From Sungkyunkwania multivorans (lineage in GTDB: Bacteria; Bacteroidota; Bacteroidia; Flavobacteriales; Flavobacteriaceae), in the NCBI RefSeq assembly GCF_042675645.1, contig NZ_JBHTJH010000004.1:558001-622000 (forward strand): a stretch of DNA of 64,000 nt, written 5' to 3'. The notes under the pieces are model-generated. The model had not been told where the DNA came from. It did not search any database and was given only the letters and a program-made list of their open reading frames with translations. The position numbers and the translations under genes were made by a program. Below, one piece after another: positions 1 through 9,410 of the stretch; position 1 is the stretch's first letter, and each line of letters begins with the position of its first letter.

Positions 1-1
1 T

Positions 2-1441
2 GAAGTACATTTAGGCTCTTGGATGTTCAACGCCGAGGAGAATCGTCCGCTGACCTATGTGGAATTGGCAGATGCCTTGGTGAATTACGTCAGGGAAATG
101 AACTTTACACACGTAGAATTCATGCCTATTATGGAATATCCTTACGATCCATCTTGGGGATATCAGCTGACAGGATATTTTGCACCGACCTCACGCTTTG
201 GAAAACCTGAAGATCTTATGTTGTTGGTCGATAAGTTGCATCAAAATGACATTGGGGTGATCTTGGATTGGGTACCATCGCATTTCCCAGAAGACGCACA
301 TGGATTGGGATTCTTTGATGGCTCAAATCTGTACGAACATCCAGATAGACGCAGGGGATATCATCCCGATTGGAAAAGTTTGATATTCAATTATGGGCGC
401 AACGAGGTCCGCGCCTTTCTGATCAGCAATGCCGTTTTTTGGTTGGATAGATATCATGCCGACGGATTACGGGTCGATGCCGTTGCTTCGATGCTATATT
501 TGGATTATTCTCGTGAAGATGGCGAGTGGGAGCCTAATGAGTTCGGCGGACGTGAGAATTTGGAGGCCATCTCTTTTTTGCGGGAACTCAACGAGGAAGT
601 GTACCAAAATTTTGAGGGAGTGCAGACCATTGCCGAGGAATCCACAGCCTTTCCAATGGTGTCCAAACCCGTTTATATCGGAGGATTGGGCTTCGGCATG
701 AAATGGATGATGGGTTGGATGCATGATACGCTGGAATATTTCAAAAAAGAACCCATTTACCGGAAGCATCATCAAAACGACATTACCTTTAGTTTGACTT
801 ACACTTTCACCGAGAACTTTATGTTGCCGTTAAGTCATGATGAGGTGGTATATGGCAAGCGATCTATCTTTGGTCGAATGCCTGGGGACGAATGGCAACG
901 CTTTGCCAATTTGCGATTGCTTTATGGCTATATGTTTACACATCCCGGAACGAATCTACTTTTTATGGGAGGTGAGTTCGGGCAAAGTGAAGAATGGAAT
1001 TTTCAGCAAAGTCTGGATTGGCATTTGTTGCAATATGATTATCACAAAGGGATCAAAGCCCTTGTCACCGATCTCAATACGCTCTACAAATCAGAACCAG
1101 CCCTATACGAAAAGCAATTCTCTTCTGAAGGTTTTCAATGGATCGATTATGGCGATGCAGAGAATTCTGTACTCTCCTACATCCGAAAGGGACATGACAT
1201 AGAGAATGACCTCATTGTCTTGTGCAATATGACCCCAATCCCAAGAGAACAATATAGAATAGGAATTCCATCCAAAGGAAAACTCAAAGAGATCTTTAAC
1301 TCTGACGATAAAAAGTATGGGGGGAGCGGTATGCTTCATGTAAAGCCGATCAAAGCAGAGGCGACGCCTTGGCATGGTAGAGATTTTTCTACTGAGGTGA
1401 ACCTGCCTCCCTTGGGGGTAGTAGTATTCAAGCGAAACTGA
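2..1441 (+). CDS. glgB: 1,4-alpha-glucan branching enzyme, 3' part (5' end outside window)
   Basis: The reading frame is open from base 2, so the gene starts left of the window; 479 codons are visible. The first residues (EVHLGSW) are the strand that opens the GH13 catalytic domain of branching enzymes, so the N-terminal CBM48 domain is what is missing. The four GH13 signature regions are present in order: DWVPSHFP, GLRVDAVASMLY with the nucleophile Asp, IAEEST with the acid/base Glu, and LSHDEV. A C-terminal beta domain follows. The enzyme makes alpha-1,6 branches in glycogen in the cytoplasm. The next gene is convergent 16 bases away and no clear terminator is seen. A GH31 glucosidase lies 1.4 kb downstream on the same strand, which fits an alpha-glucan locus. 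Confidence 0.95.
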   Translation, partial: EVHLGSWMFNAEENRPLTYVELADALVNYVREMNFTHVEFMPIMEYPYDPSWGYQLTGYFAPTSRFGKPEDLMLLVDKLHQNDIGVILDWVPSHFPEDAHGLGFFDGSNLYEHPDRRRGYHPDWKSLIFNYGRNEVRAFLISNAVFWLDRYHADGLRVDAVASMLYLDYSREDGEWEPNEFGGRENLEAISFLRELNEEVYQNFEGVQTIAEESTAFPMVSKPVYIGGLGFGMKWMMGWMHDTLEYFKKEPIYRKHHQNDITFSLTYTFTENFMLPLSHDEVVYGKRSIFGRMPGDEWQRFANLRLLYGYMFTHPGTNLLFMGGEFGQSEEWNFQQSLDWHLLQYDYHKGIKALVTDLNTLYKSEPALYEKQFSSEGFQWIDYGDAENSVLSYIRKGHDIENDLIVLCNMTPIPREQYRIGIPSKGKLKEIFNSDDKKYGGSGMLHVKPIKAEATPWHGRDFSTEVNLPPLGVVVFKRN

Positions 1442-1457
1442 AAAGTTCGATAATTAC

Positions 1458-2243
1458 TTACTTGAGTTGTCCTATGATGAATAAATAATCTCCCAGATCA
1501 TTTTCGTAGGACCTCATGATAGTGTCAATATTACCACTTTCGATATCCGCCTGCAATCTCAAAAGGCCTTGCGATACTTCCTGAGAATTGGCCAGAGACG
1601 AGAAGGAAGAAATACCATTTCTTGTCTCCTTCTGCAAATAGAGTTTGGGGTCTTGTTTACCACAATAGAGGAATTGATCTTCGAGGTCTGGTCTCACAAA
1701 ATATTTTTCGGTATCGATTATCTCAAGTCCCGCCTCTACCATTGCCGTTATTGTTTTCTCAAGTGTTGGCATTTGGGCAATAGAGTCGCTCAGCATTTTT
1801 GGGAAGTAATGACGTAGCCAATATCCTTGCATCTGTTTGGGTGTCGACGTGAAGATGACGATGCGACCATGCCTCTTCAGAATACGGCTCAGTTCACAAA
1901 AGGCTTTATTGAGATTTTTCCAATGATGGGTGGTCAATGTTGCAATGATGCCATCGACACTGTTGTCATGTAGCTTGGTCTTTTCAGCAGATGCTAGGCG
2001 CCAATCGATATTTGCATTTTTTGACCTTGCCTTTTGAAGCATCTTTTCTGAGGGATCGATGCCAATAAAATGCACTCCCTTTTCGAATAGGGCATTGGAG
2101 TAATTTCCTGTTCCGCAGCCAATGTCGAGATACGATCCTTTTTCTTTAGGATCTAGATGATGATATAAGCGCTCGCTAAGATAATGATCCGCTTTGCGGG
2201 TGCGGTTATAACCAATTCCTATTTTATCATATTTAATAGCCAT
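1458..2243 (-). CDS. Class I SAM-dependent methyltransferase
   Basis: The 261-residue product has a typical Rossmann methyltransferase front: motif I LDIGCGTGNYS at residues 39-49, an acidic strand end near IGIDPSE, and a VDGIIATLTTHHW stretch like the motif IV/post-I region of Methyltransf_11 proteins. No signal peptide or membrane segment is seen, so it is cytoplasmic. The substrate cannot be told from sequence. Its ATG follows directly on the TGA of the upstream DUF1801 gene, so the two are almost certainly one transcript and translationally coupled. Confidence 0.85.
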   Translation of the reverse strand: MAIKYDKIGIGYNRTRKADHYLSERLYHHLDPKEKGSYLDIGCGTGNYSNALFEKGVHFIGIDPSEKMLQKARSKNANIDWRLASAEKTKLHDNSVDGIIATLTTHHWKNLNKAFCELSRILKRHGRIVIFTSTPKQMQGYWLRHYFPKMLSDSIAQMPTLEKTITAMVEAGLEIIDTEKYFVRPDLEDQFLYCGKQDPKLYLQKETRNGISSFSSLANSQEVSQGLLRLQADIESGNIDTIMRSYENDLGDYLFIIGQLK

Positions 2244-2678
2244 TCAAGAATATCTTTGCGAAGCCCCTAACAAGGGTAGATGCTTTAACTTGTGATACAA
2301 CAGTGCCATAGTGATGCAATGCCTTAATTCCTTCTCAGGGATCTTAGCGTTGAGTTCAAATAGCAATGCGCGATCCCCTTCAAATCTAAAAACATCGCTG
2401 TAGAGTTCTTTGAAGGTAGGGACTAGTTTCGAAGTGCACTTAAAATAGATGGCATAATGCTCGGGGTCCTTCTCTTTCCAATCGATCCGTATGGTGCTAC
2501 CATTTTTTGCAAGGTAACTTGGTTCTCCCCATTTTAGCGTTTCTTCGAGTGGGTCAGTTGCATCGATGTTCGCTGCGGTATCTAGGATCAACGCTCTCAG
2601 AAAAAGTAATTTTTTCTTTACAGGATTGGGATATTGTTCAAAAACCATTCGGACCCGTTCGTCGGTTATTTGTTCCAT
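2244..2678 (-). CDS. DUF1801 domain protein
   Basis: This 144-residue soluble protein has the hallmarks of DUF1801 (YdhG-like): an N-terminal helix, then LEETLKWGEPSYL followed by IRIDWKEKDPEHYAIYF. DUF1801 has a small alpha/beta fold of uncertain function, often found next to small-molecule modifying enzymes. It is the first gene of a two-gene unit with the methyltransferase (stop and start codons abut). The start is the ATG ending at base 2678; no Shine-Dalgarno sequence is visible, as is normal for Bacteroidota. The family call is from motif memory. Confidence 0.75.
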   Translation of the reverse strand: MEQITDERVRMVFEQYPNPVKKKLLFLRALILDTAANIDATDPLEETLKWGEPSYLAKNGSTIRIDWKEKDPEHYAIYFKCTSKLVPTFKELYSDVFRFEGDRALLFELNAKIPEKELRHCITMALLYHKLKHLPLLGASQRYS

Positions 2679-2767
2679 TCGGTAAAGCTATTCAACGAAG
2701 TTAGCATATTTTGAGGAAATTAAATGTTGTTCAAGTCAGGTTAACAGATTCCTTTATGCTAATTCTG

Positions 2768-2785
2768 AACGAAACCGTTTTCGTT
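2768..2785. promoter_or_regulatory. LacI-family-type operator palindrome
   Basis: AACGAAACCGTTTTCGTT is a 7-base perfect inverted repeat (AACGAAA/TTTCGTT) around CCGT with a central CG, the layout typical of LacI/GalR-family operators. It sits about 90 bases upstream of the GH31 alpha-glucosidase start, so sugar-responsive control of that gene is a fair inference. No LacI-type regulator is in the window. Confidence 0.5.
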
Positions 2786-2873
2786 GATTTTCTATAATAA
2801 ATCAAGGCCTTAAACCTTTGAGTTCTGATCTAAAAATACTTCCTTTGGTTTGCTTAAATGAAAAGGAATACCG

Positions 2874-5273
2874 ATGATAACTAACACCGAACTGGAACAG
2901 AAGGGTAATGTTTTTCCCAATAATATAGTTTCGCATCAAAGAGATGCGGACACCTTCACCTTTACAACGGCCAACAATGTGCTGCTACAGGTCAAAGTAA
3001 TTCGCGATAGTGTTTTGCGATTTCGATATGCCACTGAAGGTAATTTTGAACCTGATTTTTCATATGCGATCGATGACCAGGCCTCCACGGGCTATAATCA
3101 CTTGGAGTTTGAAGAAAACACCTATGCCTTTGTGATCAAAACAGCCAAATTGGTCTGCCATATCGCTAAGGTCAATCTGAAGAAGACCATTTATGATGTC
3201 GATGGGGCACTCATATGTGACGAGGAGAGTGGTTTTCACTGGGAGTACGACTACGAAAGCGGAGGGAACATTGTAAAAATGTCAAAGATCGCCCAAAAGG
3301 CCGAGAGCTATTATGGATTGGGAGATAAGCCTATGCACTTCAACCTAAAAGGCAAAAGAGTACAGAATTGGGCAACCGACCAATATGCGTTCGGAAAGGA
3401 CCAAGACCCCTTGTATAAGTCAGTGCCTTTTTATACCGCTTTACACGATAATATTTCTTATGGGATATTTTTTGACAATACGTTCAGGACCTATTTTGAT
3501 TTCTGTCAAGAACGAAGAAATGTCACCAGTTTCTGGGCAGAAGGCGGGGAGATGAACTATTATTTCATCTACGGACCAAATATGGAGCAGGTGGTCACCA
3601 GTTATACCGATCTTACCGGAAAGCCAGAGCTACCACCATTATGGACCTTGGGATACCACCAATGCAAATGGAGTTATTATCCTGAAAGCAAAGTAAAGGA
3701 GGTCACGGATAAATTTCGAGAACTTAAGATTCCTTGCGATGCCATTTATTTGGATATCGACTATATGGAAGGTTTTCGCTGTTTTACTTGGAACAAGGAA
3801 TATTTCCCTGACCCAAAGCGTATGGTCGATGAACTTAAAGAAGATGGATTCAAAACAGTGGTGATCATCGATCCGGGGATCAAGATCGATAAGGACTATG
3901 ACATCTATCAACAGGCGATTGAAAACGATTATTTCTGTAAGCGAGCAGACGGCCCTTTGATGCGTGGAAAGGTTTGGCCAGGGGAATGTAATTTTCCAGA
4001 TTTCACCAATCCCGAAGTACGCGAATGGTGGGCAGGATTGTACAAAGAGCTGATCAGCGATATCGGTGTAAAAGGGGTTTGGAACGATATGAATGAACCC
4101 GCCGTGATGGAAGTTCCCACAAAGACATTTCCGCTGGATGTAAGGCACGACTATGACGGCCATCCATGCAGCCATCGGAAGGCACATAATGTCTATGGTA
4201 CACAGATGGCCCGTGCCACCTATGAAGGCATCAAGCGGTTCGCTTATCCCAAACGTCCTTTTGTGATCACTCGTTCCGCATATTCTGGGGCTCAGCGCTA
4301 CACTTCGTCGTGGACAGGAGATAATGTGGCAACGTGGGAGCATTTGTGGATCGCTAATATTCAGGTGCAACGAATGTGTCTATCGGGAATGTCCTTTACA
4401 GGCACAGACATTGGTGGTTTTGCCGAGCAGCCAACAGGTGAGTTGTATGCGCGCTACATTCAACTGGGGGTATTTCATCCATTTTGTAGAACGCATTCTT
4501 CCGGAGATCATGGCGAACAAGAACCTTGGTCCTTTAGCGACGAGGTCACCGACATCGCTCGTAATTTTATCGAACTACGATATGAGTTGCTTCCGTATTT
4601 ATATACCATGTTCAAAGAATATGTAGATGAGGGAGTGCCCATGTTAAAAGCTTTGGTCTATTATGATCAAGAAGACCCCCAAACACATTATCGTACCGAC
4701 GAATTTATCTTTGGTCACCATTTTCTGGTATGCCCAGTATTGGAGCCAAATGCTCAAGGAAGACGTATGTATATCCCTAGAGGAAAATGGTATAACTATT
4801 GGAATGACGAGATCATCGATGGCGGAAAGGAGCATTGGGTCGTGGCCGATCTAGACAAGATTCCGCTGTTCGTAAAAGAGGGTGCCATAGTACCAAAGTA
4901 TCCTGTACAGCAGTATGTAGGTGAAAAAGAGATAGAAGAGCTTACCTTGGAGGTATATTATAAACATGGGAAAGAGCAATCGATGGTCTATGAAGATGCC
5001 CAGGATGGCTACGATTATAAGAAAGGCCGATACAGCTTACGCAAATTTAAGCTCACTGGGAAAAGCAATGAGCTGATCATTCAACAGCATAAAGAAGGTA
5101 AATTCATCACCTCTTATGAAAATTTCAAAATAAAACTTCATGGCCTACCGTTTAAGGTAAAAACCATAGAGTTCGACAATGAGGAGATTCCCTTTGAAAA
5201 AGTGAAGTTAAACGGCGATAATACACTGCTCATCGATAAGAATTTTACCGAACTCCACTTTATCGGGGAATAA
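2874..5273 (+). CDS. Alpha-glucosidase, glycoside hydrolase family 31
   Basis: The 799-residue protein has the full GH31 layout: an N-terminal galactose-mutarotase-like beta domain (about 1-230), the catalytic barrel with DAIYLDIDYM, the nucleophile motif GVWNDMNEP (Asp near 406), the acid/base region SWTGDN (Asp near 483), and C-terminal beta domains including a DUF5110-like end. Members hydrolyse terminal alpha-linked glucose from maltose and related oligosaccharides. No signal peptide is seen, so it probably acts in the cytoplasm on imported or stored alpha-glucans. An operator-like palindrome lies upstream. The closeness of glgB supports an alpha-glucan role; alpha-xylosidase is a less likely alternative. 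Confidence 0.92.
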   Translation: MITNTELEQKGNVFPNNIVSHQRDADTFTFTTANNVLLQVKVIRDSVLRFRYATEGNFEPDFSYAIDDQASTGYNHLEFEENTYAFVIKTAKLVCHIAKVNLKKTIYDVDGALICDEESGFHWEYDYESGGNIVKMSKIAQKAESYYGLGDKPMHFNLKGKRVQNWATDQYAFGKDQDPLYKSVPFYTALHDNISYGIFFDNTFRTYFDFCQERRNVTSFWAEGGEMNYYFIYGPNMEQVVTSYTDLTGKPELPPLWTLGYHQCKWSYYPESKVKEVTDKFRELKIPCDAIYLDIDYMEGFRCFTWNKEYFPDPKRMVDELKEDGFKTVVIIDPGIKIDKDYDIYQQAIENDYFCKRADGPLMRGKVWPGECNFPDFTNPEVREWWAGLYKELISDIGVKGVWNDMNEPAVMEVPTKTFPLDVRHDYDGHPCSHRKAHNVYGTQMARATYEGIKRFAYPKRPFVITRSAYSGAQRYTSSWTGDNVATWEHLWIANIQVQRMCLSGMSFTGTDIGGFAEQPTGELYARYIQLGVFHPFCRTHSSGDHGEQEPWSFSDEVTDIARNFIELRYELLPYLYTMFKEYVDEGVPMLKALVYYDQEDPQTHYRTDEFIFGHHFLVCPVLEPNAQGRRMYIPRGKWYNYWNDEIIDGGKEHWVVADLDKIPLFVKEGAIVPKYPVQQYVGEKEIEELTLEVYYKHGKEQSMVYEDAQDGYDYKKGRYSLRKFKLTGKSNELIIQQHKEGKFITSYENFKIKLHGLPFKVKTIEFDNEEIPFEKVKLNGDNTLLIDKNFTELHFIGE

Positions 5274-5285
5274 ATGCAGTTTTCG

Positions 5286-5293
5286 TAACTTTA
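5286..5293 (+). promoter_or_regulatory. Probable -7 box of the M48 protease gene
   Basis: TAACTTTA differs in the last base from the Bacteroidota -7 consensus TAnnTTTG. It lies 27 bases before the preferred ATG at 5320 and just after the GH31 stop codon. I could not place a convincing -33 box. Confidence 0.35.
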
Positions 5294-5319
5294 CGATAGT
5301 GATTTTAAAAACCCAAAAA

Positions 5320-6144
5320 ATGAAAAAATTACCAATAATCCTAAGTATTATTTTTTTAATGCTTTCGTGCAAGACAAATCCGTTCACAGGAAAGAAAACC
5401 TTGGCCTTGGTGCCAAATTCTCAATTATTTCCAACGGCTTTCGCACAGTATGATCAGTTCTTGAGTGAGAATAAGGTGATCGAGGATACGAAGGATGCAA
5501 AAATGATAACTACAGTAGGTCAGCGCATCTCCACCGCTGCCGAAAGATGGTTGAATGCCAATGGTTATCAAGGATATCTAAAGGATTATAAGTGGGAGTA
5601 TAATCTCATTGATTCCGAAACTGTAAACGCTTGGTGTATGCCAGGAGGAAAGATCGTATTCTATACGGGTATCTTACCAATTGCAGAGAATGAGACTGGT
5701 GTAGCGGCTATTATGGGCCACGAGGTTGCACACGCCTTGGCAAATCATGGGCAACAACGAATGAGTGCTGGGATGTTGCAACAGGTCGGTGCTGTGGCAG
5801 GTAATATCGCAATTAAAGACGAAAGAGACCGGGCGTTGTTCAATCAGGCGTATGGTGTTGGTTCTGCAGTAGGAGTGATGTTGCCCTTTAGCCGAAGCCA
5901 TGAAACCGAAGCAGACAGGATCGGTTTACAGATCATGGCGATCGCTGGTTACAATCCAGAAGAGGCAGCGCGACTATGGCAGCGCATGAAAGCCAAAAGT
6001 GGGGGACAGGCACCACCAGAGTTTCTTAGCACACACCCGTCCAACGATACTAGAATCAATAATCTAAAGGCATGGGCACCAGCAGCCAAAGAAGAAGCGA
6101 GAAAATTTGGAGTCACCTCCTTTAAGCCGATAAATAAAATTTAG
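5320..6144 (+). CDS. M48 family metalloprotease, lipoprotein
   Basis: The product is 274 residues when started at ATG 5320. An in-frame GTG at 5299 would add seven residues but would place polar residues before the signal peptide, so I reject it. A lipoprotein signal (LMLSC, Cys near 17) is followed by a peptidase domain with the zinc motif HEVAH near residue 134 and the downstream SHETEADRIG with the third zinc-ligand Glu. M48 lipoproteins of the BepA/LoiP type act in the periplasm on misfolded envelope proteins. The gene ends before a strong terminator at 6170-6197 and is therefore its own transcription unit or the last gene after GH31. Confidence 0.92.
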   Translation: MKKLPIILSIIFLMLSCKTNPFTGKKTLALVPNSQLFPTAFAQYDQFLSENKVIEDTKDAKMITTVGQRISTAAERWLNANGYQGYLKDYKWEYNLIDSETVNAWCMPGGKIVFYTGILPIAENETGVAAIMGHEVAHALANHGQQRMSAGMLQQVGAVAGNIAIKDERDRALFNQAYGVGSAVGVMLPFSRSHETEADRIGLQIMAIAGYNPEEAARLWQRMKAKSGGQAPPEFLSTHPSNDTRINNLKAWAPAAKEEARKFGVTSFKPINKI

Positions 6145-6169
6145 AGAAAAAATAAAGTCCTATATTCGA

Positions 6170-6197
6170 GGTCGTGCTTTTTGCACGACCTTTTTTT
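6170..6197 (+). terminator. Rho-independent terminator after the M48 gene
   Basis: GGTCGTGC, loop TTTTT, GCACGACC, then seven T. The next start codon lies only 8 bases after the T-run, so the downstream MFS gene either has an extremely short leader or is transcribed by read-through. Confidence 0.9.
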
Positions 6198-6205
6198 GAT
6201 AAAAT

Positions 6206-7519
6206 ATGCGTACAACAACGATAGTAAAAGGCGATAAGAAGACCATAAACGCTTGGATATTTTATGATTGGGCCAATTCTGTGTATCCTCTGGTGATAAC
6301 CACGGCAATTTTTCCAATATACTATGAAGGTGCAACCGAAGCCATCGGTGGCAAGATCGAAGTATTTGGTTATGAGTTCATCAACACCGAGTTGATCAAC
6401 TATGTTGGGGCGCTTAGTTTTTTAATAGTAAGTATCGTATCACCGTTCCTTTCAGGAATTGCAGATTATGCCGGGCACAAAAAGACCTTCCTAAAATTTT
6501 TCTGTTATTTAGGGGCACTCTCGTGTATCGGCCTCTATTTTTTCGATGTGGAGCATCCAATTTTTGGATTGACCTGCTATTTGTTTGCCAGTGTCGGATT
6601 TTGGGGAAGTTTGGTATTCTATAATTCATACCTACCCGAAATTGCCGAACCTGCGGAGCACGATGCCATCAGTGCCAAAGGATTCTCCATGGGCTATATT
6701 GGAAGCGTCATTCTTTTGCTCATCTCCTTGGCTATCACACTTGGTCATGAAAGTTTAGGACTGGCCGAAGGAGAAGCCGCCAAAATGTCGTTTATCCTCA
6801 CAGGAATATGGTGGATCGGTTTTAGCCAGATCACCTATAGACGTCTTCCCAATGTGAAAACAGGAGTGAAGGTCAAAGGAAAATTACTATTGAATGGCTA
6901 TAGAGAGCTTTACAAAACCTTTAAGGGACTCGAACACACCAAACGCCTAAAGCGCTATTTGCGGGCTTTCTTTGTGTACAGTATGGGCGTTCAAACAGTA
7001 ATGCTTGCTGCGGTATACTTCGCAGCCAAGGAAGTTGCCTGGGCAGAAGGAGAGAAAACCCAAGGACTCATTGTTAGCATGTTGTTGATTCAATTTTTGG
7101 GGGTCGCCGGAGCACAACTGTTGGCCAAAGTCTCTGGCAAAATTGGAAACCTGAATGCTTTGAAGATCGTTGTAGGATTTTGGGCAGCCCTCTGTGTAGT
7201 GGGTTATTTTGTAGAAACACCGCTACAATTCTATATCATTGCAGCTTTTGTTGGATTGGTCATGGGTGCCATACAAGCATTATCGAGATCGACCTATTCA
7301 AAATTTCTTCCACCAAATACTCAAGATACCGCATCATATTTTAGCTTTTATGACGTTTCAGAAAAGATAGGATTGATCATCGGGCTGTTCGTTTTTGGTT
7401 ATATTGAAGGAATTACGGGTAGCATTCGATCCTCGATCCTCGCTTTGATCGTATTCTTTATAATAGGCTTTCTTTTACTAATGATGGTGCCTAAAGAAGA
7501 AAGCGTTGTTGATAATTGA
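6206..7519 (+). CDS. MFS transporter, UMF1/Atg22-like
   Basis: The 437-residue integral membrane protein has about 12 hydrophobic segments and the conserved front of the UMF1 group (INAWIFYDWANSVYPLVI), with the MFS-type loop GIADYAGHKK after segment 2 and RSTYSKFLPPN in the second half. UMF1 proteins are inner-membrane permeases related to yeast Atg22; for bacterial members the substrate is generally unknown. Starting at ATG 6206 gives a short cytoplasmic N-terminus. The upstream terminator ends 8 bases before the start, which leaves almost no room for a separate promoter and leader. Confidence 0.88.
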   Translation: MRTTTIVKGDKKTINAWIFYDWANSVYPLVITTAIFPIYYEGATEAIGGKIEVFGYEFINTELINYVGALSFLIVSIVSPFLSGIADYAGHKKTFLKFFCYLGALSCIGLYFFDVEHPIFGLTCYLFASVGFWGSLVFYNSYLPEIAEPAEHDAISAKGFSMGYIGSVILLLISLAITLGHESLGLAEGEAAKMSFILTGIWWIGFSQITYRRLPNVKTGVKVKGKLLLNGYRELYKTFKGLEHTKRLKRYLRAFFVYSMGVQTVMLAAVYFAAKEVAWAEGEKTQGLIVSMLLIQFLGVAGAQLLAKVSGKIGNLNALKIVVGFWAALCVVGYFVETPLQFYIIAAFVGLVMGAIQALSRSTYSKFLPPNTQDTASYFSFYDVSEKIGLIIGLFVFGYIEGITGSIRSSILALIVFFIIGFLLLMMVPKEESVVDN

Positions 7520-7552
7520 TGTATATTTACCAACTTTTTTAAAATTTTTCTT

Positions 7553-8521
7553 ATGAGCTTAGCCCCAAAAATAATCGTTCGCCTTTCGATGGTTTTTCTA
7601 TTGATATTCGCAATGCATTCTTGTACCGAGGAGATCAATGAAGATGTTCTTGGCAGTGGAGAATTCTTGGGCGGGGATCCCGACGGAGGTGGTGATCCCG
7701 ATGGTGGGAATGATGACCCTTTTTTTAGAATGGATTTTGATGGAGCTACTTTTACATCGGACAATACCACTGCCAGCGTTGTCGGAGGATTGGTGAACAT
7801 CACAGGTGCCCGCGGTACCAATGGAGAATCGGTATCGCTGAGTTTCTATGCCAACGGGACTGGAACTTACCAGTTTGGAATTTCGATCGATGGACTTCCA
7901 AATAATGCCACATATAGGGCAAGTTCGAGTGCCACGCCACTTTCAGCGACCACCGATGGCGGCACACCGCAAGGTCAAGTGGTGATAACGGAGTTGGATA
8001 CACAAAGCAATGTGATCTCTGGGACCTTCAATTTCACAGGAAATGATGGAGCTGGAGGGTCCAAAGAATTCACGGATGGAGAATTTAGTAAGATAGCCTT
8101 TGTGACCACCTTAGGGGGCAATGGTGGACAGGATGCGTTCTTTGCTCGGATCGATGGTGTTGAGTTTGTGGAAGAATCATTTGGCGGCAATGTCTCTGGT
8201 ACTGCGGGTAGTGAAGTACTGACAATGACCGCAACCAGGAATACCGATCAGAATATTGTTATTTCGATGCCGGCGGATATCGCCGTGGGCACCCAAACTA
8301 TGGTAAATGCCGCTTCGTCTAGTGATGATGTGGTGGGGACCTATTCTTTGGGAGGACTCGACATCAACACATCGAATCCAGGCACCTTGCTTATCACATT
8401 TCATGACATCGAGGCAAAACATATCGTAGGTACCTTTAGCTTTACAGCGCAACCCCAACTGATGGACAGCACTGGGCCATATACGGTATCTGACGGAAGC
8501 TTCGACCTCGTTTATCAATAA
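7553..8521 (+). CDS. Exported lipoprotein, DUF6252-like
   Basis: The 322-residue protein has a lipoprotein signal with Cys at residue 24 (MHSC), then a Gly/Asp-rich low-complexity linker in which GGDPDG recurs, then two similar beta-rich domains. Each begins with an F-x-x-I/F-D-G strand (FRMDFDGATF near 60, FARIDGVEF near 200) and ends in a segment such as ISGTFNF or IVGTFSF. I assign DUF6252 from this pattern; it is a surface/periplasmic lipoprotein family of unknown function. It lies 33 bases after the MFS gene and may share its transcript. A bidirectional terminator follows. Confidence 0.7.
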   Translation: MSLAPKIIVRLSMVFLLIFAMHSCTEEINEDVLGSGEFLGGDPDGGGDPDGGNDDPFFRMDFDGATFTSDNTTASVVGGLVNITGARGTNGESVSLSFYANGTGTYQFGISIDGLPNNATYRASSSATPLSATTDGGTPQGQVVITELDTQSNVISGTFNFTGNDGAGGSKEFTDGEFSKIAFVTTLGGNGGQDAFFARIDGVEFVEESFGGNVSGTAGSEVLTMTATRNTDQNIVISMPADIAVGTQTMVNAASSSDDVVGTYSLGGLDINTSNPGTLLITFHDIEAKHIVGTFSFTAQPQLMDSTGPYTVSDGSFDLVYQ

Positions 8522-8550
8522 ACAAAAGATGATTCAATATTAAAAAATAA

Positions 8551-8575
8551 AGCCCCTTCATCGAAGGGGCTTTTT
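8551..8575. terminator. Bidirectional terminator between convergent units
   Basis: AGCCCCTTC, loop ATC, GAAGGGGCT, with T-rich tracts on both sides. It can end the rightward DUF6252-like gene and the leftward sigma-factor unit. Confidence 0.9.
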
Positions 8576-8600
8576 ATTGGCTGGTTGTTTGGTTTTGTCT

Positions 8601-9383
8601 TTAATTGCTAGAGATGTCTCCAGAACCGACCGCCTTGGTATCTTGTTTTTCTGGATTACCTCGGTATGAAATATCCCCTGATCCAACTACTCGAGCTTTA
8701 ATGGCTTCGCTACAATAGACATTTACGTCTCCAGACCCCGAAACGGAAACCTCTGCAGTTTTTGATTTAAGACCATAGGCATCGATATCACCCGATCCTG
8801 CCAAGCTAATATCCACGCTATTGGCTGTTCCGCTCAACTCGATATCACCCGATCCTGCGAGATTCGCCTTAACTTCGTTAGCATCAACTTCGAGTGAAAC
8901 ATCACCGGATCCAGAGAGGCTTGTTTTAAAATTATCTGCTTTTATTCTGGATTTTCCAACAACATCACCGCTACCAGCAAGCGAGACCATGCTGATGTCT
9001 TTGAATGGAACGGTGATCAGTAGGACAGTATTTCTAGAAGGTTGAATGTTGATTCCCTTCTCGGTCTTTATTTTCAGCTTGTCTCCATCCACTTCTGTGA
9101 CGATGTACTCCAGTAAGTTCTCTTCCCCTTTTAGGGTGAGTTTCCCTTCATTTCCAGCTACCAATTCGACATCGAAAGAACCCGCTACGGCCACTTTATC
9201 GTAACTGCCTACGTTTCGCGTTTCTGTGACGACCTTGCCATTTCCCTTTATCTTTTTTCCACCCCACCATTGTGCGTTGGCTGCTGATATCGTCAAAAGA
9301 CCGATAAATAGTGTTGAAAACGCCTTGTTCACTAGGCTTCTTCTGTTGATACGTAATTCTAGATTTCTGCTCAAAAAGTTCAT
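8601..9383 (-). CDS. GIN domain (DUF2807) exported protein with SGSGD repeats
   Basis: This 260-residue protein has an N-terminal hydrophobic export segment ending at ANAQ (about 36) and then a right-handed beta-solenoid-like domain. The G-S-G-D tetrapeptide recurs about every 18-20 residues, six times in the C-terminal 130 residues, the signature of the head-GIN/DUF2807 putative auto-transporter adhesin family. It is probably in the periplasm or on the outer membrane; its ligand is unknown. It is the last gene of the unit sigma factor - anti-sigma - DUF4097-like protein - GIN protein and lies 27 bases after the DUF4097-like gene. Confidence 0.85.
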   Translation of the reverse strand: MNFLSRNLELRINRRSLVNKAFSTLFIGLLTISAANAQWWGGKKIKGNGKVVTETRNVGSYDKVAVAGSFDVELVAGNEGKLTLKGEENLLEYIVTEVDGDKLKIKTEKGINIQPSRNTVLLITVPFKDISMVSLAGSGDVVGKSRIKADNFKTSLSGSGDVSLEVDANEVKANLAGSGDIELSGTANSVDISLAGSGDIDAYGLKSKTAEVSVSGSGDVNVYCSEAIKARVVGSGDISYRGNPEKQDTKAVGSGDISSN

Positions 9384-9410
9384 TGTTTGATATTTTAGTT
9401 ATTGATCGAT

